Below, one piece after another: positions 47,157 through 60,332 of a stretch of 64,000 bases of DNA. The notes below the pieces were generated by a model. The model ran no database searches and was not told the origin of the DNA. It saw only the letters and a list, made by a program, of their open reading frames with translations. The number at the start of each line of letters is the position of its first letter. The stretch's first letter is position 1. A program made the translations under genes and the position numbers. The stretch comes from Arbacia lixula (lineage: Eukaryota; Echinodermata; Echinoidea; Arbacioida; Arbaciidae): contig OZ022591.1 in assembly GCA_963669155.1 (NCBI GenBank), positions 20,240,605 through 20,304,604 of the forward strand, given 5' to 3'.

Positions 47157-47157
<1 letters not shown>

Positions 47158-47215
<58 letters not shown>

Positions 47216-47253
47216 ATAAATAAATAGATAGATAAATAGATAGATAGATAGAC

Positions 47254-47310
<57 letters not shown>

Positions 47311-47312
47311 CT
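47158..47312. repeat. (GATA)n microsatellite, about 38 units
   Basis: GATA repeats with a few GATAAATA and GACA variants. Confidence 0.95.
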
Positions 47313-50300
47313 AAAATTGCACTTATTTCCATTGTTATTACTGGCATATCACATTAGTGTATCTCATGTATTATTTGTTTTCCGAGTGCAAAAATAAAAC
47401 AATTCAATTCAATTTTATTTTTTGTTCCTTGTTATTTTGACGTATGCATTTTCATACCATATAGATATTGTTAATTCATTTGAGGGAGTTGTCGTATTTG
47501 ATTTATCTATGTTATTATTTCAGTTCCTCCCCAATAGAAAGTACCTCGCGTGATCAAGCATTAATTGTCGCATTCCTAAAAGGTTCATACATCATATTGC
47601 GTGAATAGATTAATACATATTTCCAAATCTTTCTCCATTTCTTTTGCTTTACCCGCTGCCTTTTATTATCGATATATCGATAGGTAAAGAAGTACGGATT
47701 GGTAGCTAGATACAAAAAAAAATACTATTTAAAATGATTGTTAATGGACTGATTATGCATGTTCTCAATGAGTAAACATCTGCACGTTATAATTTTGGTG
47801 CAAATTTTCGGCAATAAGAAATAGAAGATTTCATCAATCGATGATGAATGTCCATAAAAATAATATTTTCCGTTTAGCATTAGGATTGTTAACAGCATAC
47901 GGAACACGTATTCTACTCACCATATCTTAAGAACGGTTGTCAAAACTAGTTTTCCTTCTCTTTGGTCTTCTCGTGCTTCCTTAAAGACACCAGGGTTCTA
48001 TTGTCTCCTTCTCCTGGTATACCGCGACTTTACGACTCTGTATGGTTTCGGAAAACAGCTCGATTCATTTTCACCACCTGAACGTTACGTACTAATAAAC
48101 AATGTGGTCGTAATGTTACGAACGTCACAGTCACTACTAGTACATATGTATATGGTGCTATATAAAGCTACTCACGTACACATTAACATTGCAGATTGGC
48201 ATTGCATTAATCTGTTTGTGTTTCGGCGTAACCCGGATGTAGGAAAGATAAGGTTGGAGTCTGTTTCAGGCTTCACATCATGGAATGAGATACGAACCGC
48301 CCCACATTGCGGTCAAAGTGCGCCGGCGCCTGCCCAGCATTGTTTTGGGGGAAACGGAGATACGTTTATTAATCCACGTTGTAGTAGCTAAACTACGACC
48401 TATGCGCTCGGACGGGGAGAATGTCTGTTTACATAATGATTAATCATTGTTTCACCATATTTTCCCGCATTATCATGAACGGTTTCAGTAAATATGTGTC
48501 CTGCCACTGCCTGTAGCAGATATATGGCACATGAATGAAGACGCATTACCATGCACCAGAACTAGCGTTCTGATTATTCTTCTGGAAGGGACACAAATGT
48601 GACATCACCTATCATCAAATAACAGATATCGAAGCAAATAATCAAAGTTAATGTCAATTTAATTTTGATCACGTACATTAATTGGCATTATCGTACACAC
48701 ACACTCACACAACACACACGTACGCACACAAATGCACACACATGCACATAAACACTCATTTATTTGTCAATCTTTAATTTTCTTTCTTCTCCGAAATAAA
48801 ACGTCATTACAATATAAACCTATATTTTTTAAAATACTCAAAATTTTTATCCAAGCTTTACATATCAATGGGTCATGTAAAAAATGAAAGAGTTTTCTCT
48901 ATAAAAATAAAAGAAAAGCATCGGGGGAAAACAGGAGACTACAACAATCTACCCTGCATCCCCCCACCCCTCCCCCTCACCCCTCCCATCTACCCACCCA
49001 TTACCCCAAATCCGGTGTACCTGCCCACATTCTCACATCTTTACATGTACACACACAAACACATGCATATTAATACACTTCCCGTTGTATCACGAGACCG
49101 GGGAAATGATACCAACAACCTTTAAAATCAGCATCATGCATTGGTCTACAGAAATATTCAATGAATCATTTTGTGTTTCTTATCACTGCTACACTTACCA
49201 CTATTATTGACTGTATTGATAACTATATATGTTGTCATATTTATGCACACTAGTGATTAGTGACGTCGACAATGTAGATGATACAAGCGATAACTTCTAC
49301 ATCTACAATGAGGCATTTTCTTCTCGAACTGTTGATACATGTATTAGGTATACAGTATAGTATACAAAACCATCTAAATGAAAAGCAAAATGTTATTAAC
49401 AAGTTTATTCATGATTTTCTTATAGAAGCACACACATGAGATAAACAGATTTATGGAAAATGATTTCAAAAGCACGAAGCACTTTAATCTAAACGGGTAT
49501 TCAAGCCCAAATGCAATTGGGTTGTATAAGTGAAAAAATTAAGTTACACATTTTGGTTGAATTGTCTGATCAGTTCGTCAGATAAACGTCAATACAGTTA
49601 CATGTTTGATGTCTTTGATGTCATAACCATTTTCTGCTTTCTAAGATGGTGCGCACGGGCGGTAGTCTTAACGCCATGTTAATGGACACTTCTTATCCCC
49701 AAGAAAGGCTTGAGTTTGCCACTGACAAGTTTGCACGAGGCGGAGAAGAACTGGAGAGCTATTAGGCTACTATACAACCAGATCTGTTGACTGAAGAGTT
49801 TGGATTATAAATACCAACCTCCTGGGAGTAAGCCTACACAGGCAATGTCTCGTCCATAAAACAAGATCCACGTAGACAGATCATAATCAATCAGTGTCAA
49901 CGCAAAGTGATATCAAATTCACCATTTTTGGACAAGTTGTTATGATCATTTTTCTCAAGTTCATAACTTTCTCCTGATTTTCTAGACTTTGCTCAACTTG
50001 TGCCCTATTCATTCCCTGTGTAAACCGCTCTTTTACAAATCAATATGTTGAAAGGGTTATATTTCGCTATAATTCAATTTCAGTTCAGAAGAAATGGTAT
50101 GTGTTGCCAATTTGACGCTTCAACCCCTTTTACACCAGGGCATTTGCTATGACTGCACTTTGTATTGCATTGTAATGTAACAATGGAATGCAGAACTTTC
50201 AGCTCTTTCTCTGATCATAATGTCTTAAGTACTAATAATCTAAACATCTATACATCGACGAACATAGCTCTTAAATTGACAGACATAACTCTATTAGTCG

Positions 50301-51262
50301 TGATGAAATACAAGCACATCGTAATATACAGTTCTCCTACCATAGACAAAAATGTGCCGAGTAATCATAAAATTCATTTTATATATCTTATGTGCAAAAT
50401 TGTATGACACCAACATTTCTCGAAATTTAGTTCATAATTATACATTATGTATATACTCATAGCCAACTGTTATCGAGTACCGTAGACAGTCTCATATCAA
50501 AGAAAGGTTTGAGTTAGAGCTTAATTGCCATGAGATATTCACCTTGTTTACCTAATTTACAATGTAAAGATGATAGAATGATATCTTGCCTCCTGAAAAT
50601 ATAATTTACATACACCCATTGAGATCTTGATAGCAACGTATTTCATTCATTGGTTTTAGTGAGTCTGTATTGTTTTCTCATGTGCATCACAACACTACGT
50701 TCGATTACTTGACAATCAATTTGGTATGATCCATTGGTTTGTCCACCTTTGGACATGTTAATGTGCTGAGGTCTGTATCTTAAATCTAGCATAATGAGCG
50801 ACATCTTACATGAATGCAGAAGTGGACCAATCACCTCTAACACAATAACAACTGTTAACTGCGCGACATTCTGTGAACGACGATCTCTTGAACTGCCGAC
50901 AAAATTTCTCTTTAAATCTGGTTAAGGATTGATATTAAATAAGTACATTTCTGTTCCATTTGTTAAGTCCACACAAATCACAAAGCTGTGTTTGACAGGA
51001 GCTCATTCCCGGCAATATTGTCAGATTGGAGTAAGATTCTATTTCTGCAGCAGATAACATGTACAAGCAGCGAAAAGGAGAGCCATGAACGAGGTTCCAA
51101 ATACGGACTGAGAGGGCGCTCCATCTGTACTGGCTTTAAGACGAAAAAGAATGTGAAAGAAGGAAGAAAAAGAACAAAGCAAGAATGAAGATTTGAATGG
51201 GGGAGGAGGAAGAATAAAAAGAAAAGAACAAATTACCAATCCATATTTTGATACTACACGTC

Positions 51263-51268
51263 TTTATT
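51263..51268 (-). terminator. Possible polyadenylation signal (AATAAA) of the MSP130-like gene
   Basis: AATAAA on the minus strand, 480 bp beyond the last recognised exon of the MSP130-like gene. If it is used, the missing terminal exon lies between 51,270 and 51,740. Confidence 0.3.
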
Positions 51269-51744
51269 ATAACACAATGACATGTACGCCCCATATACGT
51301 CACGGAATACTGCCATGACCAGAATAACCTGTGTATCTCTCCCAGGCACCACGCACACACACAACCCTTCCAATAGAAAAAACCTACTAAACCCAGTCCG
51401 ATTCGTGCGATAGGCCATTGACATTCGCCGCTTGAAGAATCCCTTCGGTTGATTGGTCGAAACTGTGTAAACCATTTCGTCTGAACATATCTTATGTGTT
51501 ATACTTAGTAAAACATTCACGTGGGAAACTTGTTGAAATCGGCCTAATACACGCTAATACAGCTTTCACATGTACTTTATCGTTGTATCAAATTGGAGTT
51601 GCAGAAAATATCTTATCTAAATCAACCACTTGTGTTTATACAGTGTATCTTTGAACCATAATTGACGTAAGGGCATTACTGATCATAAGTGACCAAGTGG
51701 GACCGTGGGCCACACCATAGTAGTCACTATTTTGTATATCTTAC

Positions 51745-54700
51745 CAGAGGAGTCGGACGTGCCATCGAGGACATAGTAGAGAGATACGGTGCCGCTCGCC
51801 GTACCTGCGACCATCAGCATCGGCCTGCTTGTCGGGCTCCGGTCGGCTGGGATGAACCTACCAGACAGGCACAAATCAAGAAGTCAAGACTTTAAACTGA
51901 TTGTCCCTGTCTAGGTTGCATTCTTCACACTGTACCTGCGCTGCTCCCAGAATGCATCAGCGACTATCGAATCCTTCTTTATATACGATGTTTTCATGTG
52001 GTTCATGATTAGGCCAGGGCATGGGCGGAAATCGCTCCCCGAAGGTGGAGGGGACATGTTTTTCCTCAAGAAGTAGCTGAGCGGGGGGGGGGGGGGGGGT
52101 AGTGATGGGATTTTTGGGAGGTGTTTTTTTTTTCCTTCATTTTTTTCTATCCCGCCCAGTCTCTGAAAATGCTCTCAGTGGGGAGGGGGGGGGGGGGGGG
52201 GGTAAATGACATTTTCGAAAAAATTTTAATCCGAAAATAGTGGGGGGGACATTTTATATTGCGTCCCCCCTTCGAAATGGGGGGGGGGGGGGGTATGACG
52301 GTTTTTTTCGGTACACGACCGAAAATAGTGGGGGGACATTTTATATTGCGTCCCCCCTTCGAAATGGTGGTGGTGGGGGGGGGGGGGGGGTTATGACGTT
52401 TTTTTCGGTACACGACCGAAAATAGTGGGGGGGACATTTGATATTGTGTCCCCCCCCCCCCCCGGGATTTCCGCCCATGGGCCAGGGCAAGGTAAGTACT
52501 CGGTGATAACACATAATTGCAAATTGACACTTTCAGAACCAATACTCAGTAAGCCTACTCTGTATGTTGCCGCTTTACGCCGTGGTGTAAATTGGTTATT
52601 CACCGTATTGACATTCAGAGCTGGGTAAGATACGCTCGTTCCATCTTGCTAAATCGTTCCATCTCTCAAACTGTTACCCTGGTTACGATGCTGATGGGCA
52701 GTCCAAACTCCCATTTTCCATACCGTATATAAGGAAAAGTAGACACGAGATAGTTCAGGGTGATCTAATCCGTTAAGTCAACTTGTGACGTGTTTTGTTT
52801 TCCTTTGTTTTTCTTTTTCCCCTTTTAAATTCAATTTGTTGTTTCATAATCGATATAATTCTTGATTATGCCTAATGCAATAGGTGCACAATCACTGTTG
52901 TTAACCGCTCTCTGTATGAACTGTAAACAATCATTTGACTGGATTTATATTTGCTTCATATTCTGTTTTTTTACATAGTGTAAATAGTACTGATCAATAT
53001 CATTTCTAAACGCAAATTGTTATCCTCTAAAGCTAATAGAGTGACATGGGATTGATACATTGTCATTGCCATTGTCACTAGACCGGAAGTAGGTATGACT
53101 GCAAGCACTGCGCGGTGCATTGTGTGAAGACTTGTCTTATATGCGGTGAGGAGACTGTCAGTAATCAGACAGCCACCTGTGGGGCTCACGGTATAAGAAG
53201 AGAGACTCACTCGATGTCTTTTGGGTCCAAATCACCGAGGTCTCGGGCGTCGAGAAGCTCTTCGAAGGTCCGGTTGAGCCCACCACGCCGATGCAGCGAC
53301 TGGAAGGTCGCCTGGCCGTCCGCGTCGACGGTGTATATAGCGATGACAGAGGCGCGATCGACACCCACGAAGACCACGGTTTTATCGTTGACGACACCGA
53401 CTTCGATGGATTCGCACTCTGGTCCCTGTATAATGTTTTCATGATATTGTCGTTGTCGTTAAAATAGAAGTTGTGGACGATGTTGTTGTTGCTATACAGT
53501 GGTGTGAATAAACGTGGGTTGTGGAAGTGGAATATATTATCCGATTTCAATCGTGCGCTCATTGGCTGACCATCACTTGACATATTTTGCTGTTATAATG
53601 GTCAATGAGTACTGAGTGTCTAACTTTATGGTGATCACAGCATCAGAGTGATTGTTAGCAAGAGCACAACTATTTCTTTTATGAACTTTAATACTTGTAT
53701 CTCTGAGTATGGTCGGTAGTTCGAAATGCAAGGTACCATGTAAAACAATAAACTTTAAAGAAATAAAATTACATCTACATATTTTTCTTGATTATGCTAA
53801 AGTGGAGCAGAAATTCGCCACATTAAAATTCAATTTTGATGGTTGTAGCTGTACCCAGAAGCAGTCACTGTGCATCGTAACTGATGCGATGCCTTGCGTA
53901 GCTGCACTATTCGTCTCCATAATACCCTAGTTACACTAGAGGCGGAATTAGCCGGAATGCCGTCTGAATTAAAAATCTTGGCACATTCCTGGATATTCGA
54001 AGTGCATTCTAAAAATTCTGAGTGCATTCCAAATATTCGGGTCCATTCTTGTGTCCGACCCGAATGTTTTGCTCATGCTCAAAACTTTCGAGGTGTATTC
54101 GAACTGGAAAAATATCGAACGGCATTCAAAGTGTAGTCCAACAGCACTCTTACTGCATTCCAAATATTCTGACGACATTTCAACAACATTCGAAACATTC
54201 CGATCGCATTCATGGGAGAATCGAATCGCGTAAAAGCACTGCTAGCTGTTGCTGCAACGTCAGTCAACATTGTGGAGTCAATGAGGAGCATTGAAGTCAT
54301 GCCACCAAGAAAGAACATATTTAGATCAATTCGAAATTCCCTCCCCAATGTGGCTCGAATTTTGAAAAGTTTTCATTCCGGCTGGTTCTGCTTGATTCTT
54401 GCTGATTCCGAATAAGTGAGACGGGGGTTATAATAAGAATTAATAACTTTGTGGTAACGATGCTTTGTACTTGAGACTACAGGCAACCGCAGACGACACG
54501 ATGTTGTCATTATTGTGGAGTCGTACGGGCCTACGACTAAAAATGTGACATTCCATTCTTGCACAAACGCTATGACCGGGTCCTGCGATTCAGCCAGCCG
54601 CGAAGCGGTTTGACTAAAACTAAGTCTTAAACACTTACCCGATTATCGGAGCGCTTGTCAATCAGGTCTATCGGCATCTCCGAGGAAGGATAGTCGGGAT

Positions 54701-56493
54701 AGGTTTCCGAGTTGAATACCATCGGAAAATTCTCCGCCACCAGGTGCTCGATATCGTCCCCGCTGTCGTAGACTCTCGTCATGTCGCTGGCCCTGATGAT
54801 CGAGAAGCCACGACCACCAAAGAAGAAGAGTTCTTCGAGCTTGTCCGGCTCCGACGCGCTCAGACCGTCACGAACGCTGAACTCCAGGCGACCTGGACCG
54901 CATATTACAAAGAGTGAGTTGCCATAGATCAATTTCAAACTTGTAGCAACTCATCGTATCTCAAGCAAGAACTGGTTTATTTTTTCCAAATCCCAGCCTA
55001 TGTATGATTTTTCAATCAATCGGATAGTTACAATTGTTCCACACAAGCTACGATCAATAATGATAATTGCACGTTCCGATCGATATACATGTAGATCGTA
55101 AGTTCCTTGTCGTACGGATTTACAATCGATAGATCAGTCTTATGATTGATCGTTCGATCAATCGTAGCTCTTTGTGAAATGGACTTCTGATAACGACAAA
55201 CCAAACATGAATACACATTTAAGCCTCTTTATGAAGACTGCATGACGGACAACATAAGAAGTGGTCTGTACGGACAGGTGGGCTTGATAGACAGGTGCAA
55301 TTGCATGCATATTTGAAGGGATTTAGTTTCAGTGGTCTTTACAGACATGTGACTTCAGTGGTGCATCTAACCAAAGACGGTATGTACTTGTTCTATATAC
55401 CTTATTGAGACGTTATGATGGGAAAAACAGGAAGCAACATGTAATTCCCTTGATATCCTTCCAACAGGGTAACTGCCACACACTTGGGTGTACTGAAATG
55501 ATCAGATGGGAACCATGAGGATTTAAAAAAAAAACGCAACTCTGTAAATTTGTGCTCACCTAGCCGGATATCGTCGTTGAGGGCTTCCCTCAATGAATCT
55601 GACACACTGCTTGCAAGTTGACCGCCTTCAATAAAAAAAAAGAGAAATTCAAACAAACACAAGTTAGTACTCGAAATATAAGATGCATGCATTTTAAAGT
55701 AGTTTTTCACATTATTCTTTTTGAGCTGCAAATACAGCGTGTTTAAATTAGAATTGGGAGTACAGTGGTCTACACGTATATGACAATTTGACCTGTACTT
55801 TATTGAAATTGTATTAGTCATGGACATAATTGCACTTAAAGCCGCTTTCAGTTCAAATTTTCTGAGGAAAATTCTCAAACGCAAATTTCATGTCGTTTTT
55901 TTTTTTTTTTAGAGAGAGAGAACGCATACAATTGTATATTATTAGTGATACAAATTGCAAAAGTGATATGCCATGTTCAAAGAAAAAATTCTAAGCTATA
56001 AATCAGATACACCAGACTTTCGGATATTACCATCATGAATTGACTCGCCACGACGAGCGTCACCCCAGTAGCTACCGTCGAATCGATAATCGAGATCGCT
56101 TCCCTCGTCGCCTGTCGCGATATATCCGACACCGTTAATTTCGAAGTACTTGATAGCGTCTGGCATGTAGAAACTTTTGATGTCGTAACCGGTTTGGAAT
56201 CCCACGACTACAGTCCAAAGACAAAGAGACACACAATGCAATTGACGAGTGGTGGTACTTTTAATGATCGTTATGGCGATGCTGATTATGAAGAAGATTA
56301 TGAGTATCAGGATAAGGCGAGGAAGGTGTCAAAAATGTGAAGGAAAAGGAAAAGAGGAATGGGTTAGAATGAGACAATGAATGAGAGGGAAAGAACAAGA
56401 CAATATGAAATTAAAATATGATACGACGACTACGACAACAACGACTACGATAATCAAAATGATAACAATGATGATGATCACGACGACGATGAC

Positions 56494-56525
<32 letters not shown>

Positions 56526-59500
56526 CGATGATGATGAGGATGATGATGGCGGTGGTGGTGATGGTGTTGGTAACGCAGCCCTTACCGTCGTCCCTATCAC
56601 TTGGGTCGAGCTCCAGGTTCATCCAATTCTTGACCCCTAGTGGGACGATCTCGGTGAAGTGCTCGGTGTCTAGGTCCAAGAGTGCGATGGCGTTATTTTC
56701 CTAGAGATAACAAGAGTCGCAGGAAAGGACTTCAAGTTAAGGGCAAGGTATCACAGATCACTGGCCTTAGTCATGGCAGTCTGAATTTCCTTAAAGGGTT
56801 ACTAAATTAGAAAAATAAGTTCCCACTAATCTATGTAAAATTATCCACTAAAAACGAATTTCACATTCGTTTGCCGCAATAAAGTCTCATTTTGACGTAA
56901 ATTTGAAGAAAAAAAACGCACGCCTCCAGTGACGTATGAGAAGTCAAAATTCCATAGATTATACGAAAGTCAACAATAGACAATTTTTGTAATGTATTCA
57001 CAACTTTCCCCTTAACTGCGTAGTAACGCGTTATTGTATTCACCTGTATCTTGTCATTCAGATTCAATGGATGGAATGCACTTTGAATCTATTAGTTATT
57101 GCTACTCAGACAAACCTCGGACAAGCTTTGGGGCTCCCATTGGTAACGTATTGTTTGAATGGCGTGAGTAAAATATTTTATTTACGCCGTTGGCATTTAT
57201 GGTATTTCGACTTCTCATACATCACTGGAGGCGTGCGTTTTTTCAAATTTTTGTCAAGATGAGACTTTATTGCGGCGAACGAATATGAAATTCGTTTTTA
57301 GTGGATAATTTTACATAGATTAGTGGGAAATTATTTTTCTAATTTAGTTACTCTTTAATTTCAACGAGTCTATTATATATAGATGAATCTTTCTAGGTAT
57401 CCGCAAATCAACTAGTCACGGCAGAATAGCACTCCATTTAAGACGGGTCCCGTCGTCTTTAGCATTACTTCTCCTCACCATTGAGATAAATCTTACTTCA
57501 GCAGGTTCAGATAATGACTCAGATTTCGTCTGTCACTTAATAATTGTTTTAAAGATACTAACGAGGTTTCCTACAGTATCAAACGTAGTGTGAATACATT
57601 CAATCTCACAATGGCCAAGTCAAACCGATACCCCGTTCTCCAGTGTACTCTGGGTAGCAACACCATTGCCCCTTCTCGTTGAATATTTCGGCACCGTCTC
57701 TAAGCTATGCGTTTATTTCACCTCACCAATGGTAATTCATTTGCACCTCTTCCCCATCCCTAGTGCGGTATGATAGCACCCGTCTTATTTCAAGTATTTA
57801 TGCCTCCGCCACGAAGTGGCCGGAGGCATTATGTTTTCGGGTTGTCCGTCCGTCCGTCCGTCCGTCCGTATGTCCGTCCGTCCGTCCGTACGTCCGTCCC
57901 GAATCCGTTTAGGCAATATCTTGAGAACCGCTGACCAGATTTGCTTCAAACTTGGTACATGTGTGTATTGCATAAAACCAATGAAGTGTGTAAAATATGG
58001 GTCAATTCTGATTGAGGTCAAAGGTCAATGAACTTTGTGAAAAATTGCCCAAAATTGACCTTTTTCACATTAAAGCCAAATCCAAGGATCCAATTCTCAT
58101 GAAACATGGTACAATGATGGATTACTACTCGGGAATAAACTGGTGACATTTTTTTATTAAATTCCTTAAAGTTCAGAGGTCAAAGGTCAATGAACTTTGC
58201 CAAAATTGGCTTTAAAACTGCCCCAAGCTTTATATTTTCCCAATAAATCCAAATCCAGGGATGCAATTTTCATGAAACATGTTACATAGATAAATCACTA
58301 CTTGGGAATAGACTGGTGGCATTTGTGATAAAATTCCTGAAAGTTCAGAGGTCAAAGGTCAATGAACTTCACCAAAATTGGTTAAAAACTGCCCCAAACT
58401 TCATATTTTTCGCCATAAAACCAAATTCAAAAATGCAATTCTCATGAAACATGGTACTAAGATGTATCACTACTTGGGAATAGACTGGTGACATTTTTGG
58501 TGAAATTCCTGGAAGGCTAGAGGTCAAAGATCGATTAACTTTGCCAAAATTGGCTAGAAATTGGAGGTAGACTGGTGAAAGTGTGGGTAAAATTTCTGAA
58601 AGGTCAAAGGTCAATGAACTTTACCCCAAAATTGGCTGATTTTAAACAAACTTAATACAAGGATGGCTTCAGACGGACTGATTAGATTGGAAGTCAAAGG
58701 TCAATGAACATTGCCAAACTTGGCCAAACATGGAATATATTTTCATTTCACATAGGAATTAAATGGTTCATTGCCCACCAAACAGGTTTTCTGAGAATAA
58801 ATCTAAATAGAGCTAGCAAAGAGGCGGAGGCATATTTATCGACTGCGCGGCAGTCGAATTGCTCTAATTTCATTTTGATTTGCTTTCGTTCTAATCATGT
58901 CTACGCTGTATTCCGGTACATTATGGTGTATCTTAGAATATTTGTCTTTGAAACGGTACATTCTATATTACATTCTGGGGTATTTCATGTTAATCCTCTC
59001 TTAACCGGTATATTCTGGTCCATTCTGGGGTATTTCATGTTATTCCTCTATAAACTGGTATAATCTGGTATATCCTAGCGATGCCTACCTGCAGGTTGAC
59101 GTAGGCCACGTTGTCCCGGGGGTTGACGGTAATATACTCTGGCTCGACACTCTGGGAGAGTGTCTGCTCTGTGTAATTCCCGTAGTAGTCGTTATACGGG
59201 AACCGCACTCCCAGATCCGCGTACTTCTGTCGACTAATTGAAACAAGTAAAAATAATAATCAGAGTGCAAACGAATACTTTCAAGTTTCAAGTATATTTG
59301 CAAGAAAATTAGTAAAGCAAGGCTACTGCATAAATGTACGACTGTTCATTCAATATGATTTTATGTTGTGTTACTGCATTAAGACATCATCAATAAATAT
59401 AAATCACATAGAACTCTCTTTTATCTGACATATTGTGAGGTCATTAATTGTCAGCGACCGGAATTGAGGCATTATGGATCATGTGGATAGAAGGAATTAA

Positions 59501-60301
59501 GGTACTGTACCACGTGTGAAACATTTGTTGGGTCGTTGCGGTATAACAGTGAGAGCATTTATTTAATGTTACATTCGAGGTCCTGGGTTCGAATCCAGCC
59601 TTGTTCGTAAAGCTTTGAACGTGATGCTTTATGACCATACTAGTGCAATGACATGGTTAAAACAAAGCATTACTTATCATTCGGATGTGAAAAATCGAGA
59701 CCGATCATTAATGTCTTTAAGATGTGAAGGAGAATATCGCGATCGCATTTTGAACACGCTTACACGGTAGTGTATTGTCACTGATACACACCGCGGGAAA
59801 TTTGACGCCAGCGATACTTTACATACTTAAATATTTACATAACTTTAATTATTGTTGCATGTAACGAGCCATAAATGCTGAGAAGGCCTCGCACCTATCA
59901 GGACAGGAGAACCGAGCAATAACTTTAAATATTGAAAACTGTACCTCAAGTATGCAGGTTTGCATCGGTATTTGTCTAGACCATTGTACAGTTGTAGTTC
60001 GGTTTTTTTTTTTTTTGTGAAAAATATGCTGAAATAAAACAATTAAATCGATAAGAAATAAATGACGATTACCGCCCATTGAAATGTTCAAACGACACGC
60101 TCGTTACGGTGAAGGTCGGATCAGCGTCACTTCCACCAATCTTGATAATGGAGACCATTCCTTCCGGGTTGACAAATGCCGTTTCCATCGCATTGTCCCC
60201 AGCCGTGCCCTCATCCGCCGTGAGGATCTTGCTACAGTCAGGGGTGAACGTTAGCATTTCTGGTTGGCTGTTGACTACACCGGATTATCGGAGAATAGGA
60301 T

Positions 60302-60332
<31 letters not shown>

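Larger units (their letters stand above)
45912..51262. other. Intergenic region between the membrane-protein gene and the MSP130-like gene
   Basis: Contains the inverted-repeat element at 46020-46769 and the GATA microsatellite. From 47,320 to 51,260 I see no convincing exon. A locally GC-rich patch lies at 48,220-48,420 and C-rich low-complexity sequence at 48,955-49,030. Confidence 0.5.

Noticed and set aside
48104-48391. 95-codon plus-strand frame in a GC-richer patch
   Set aside because: No domain, no splice support, and composition alone is not enough.
51254-51520. Terminal exon of the MSP130-like gene
   Set aside because: An acceptor (TTCAG) in compatible phase opens a frame, but the peptide does not look like the family C-terminus and its stop overlaps the AATAAA.
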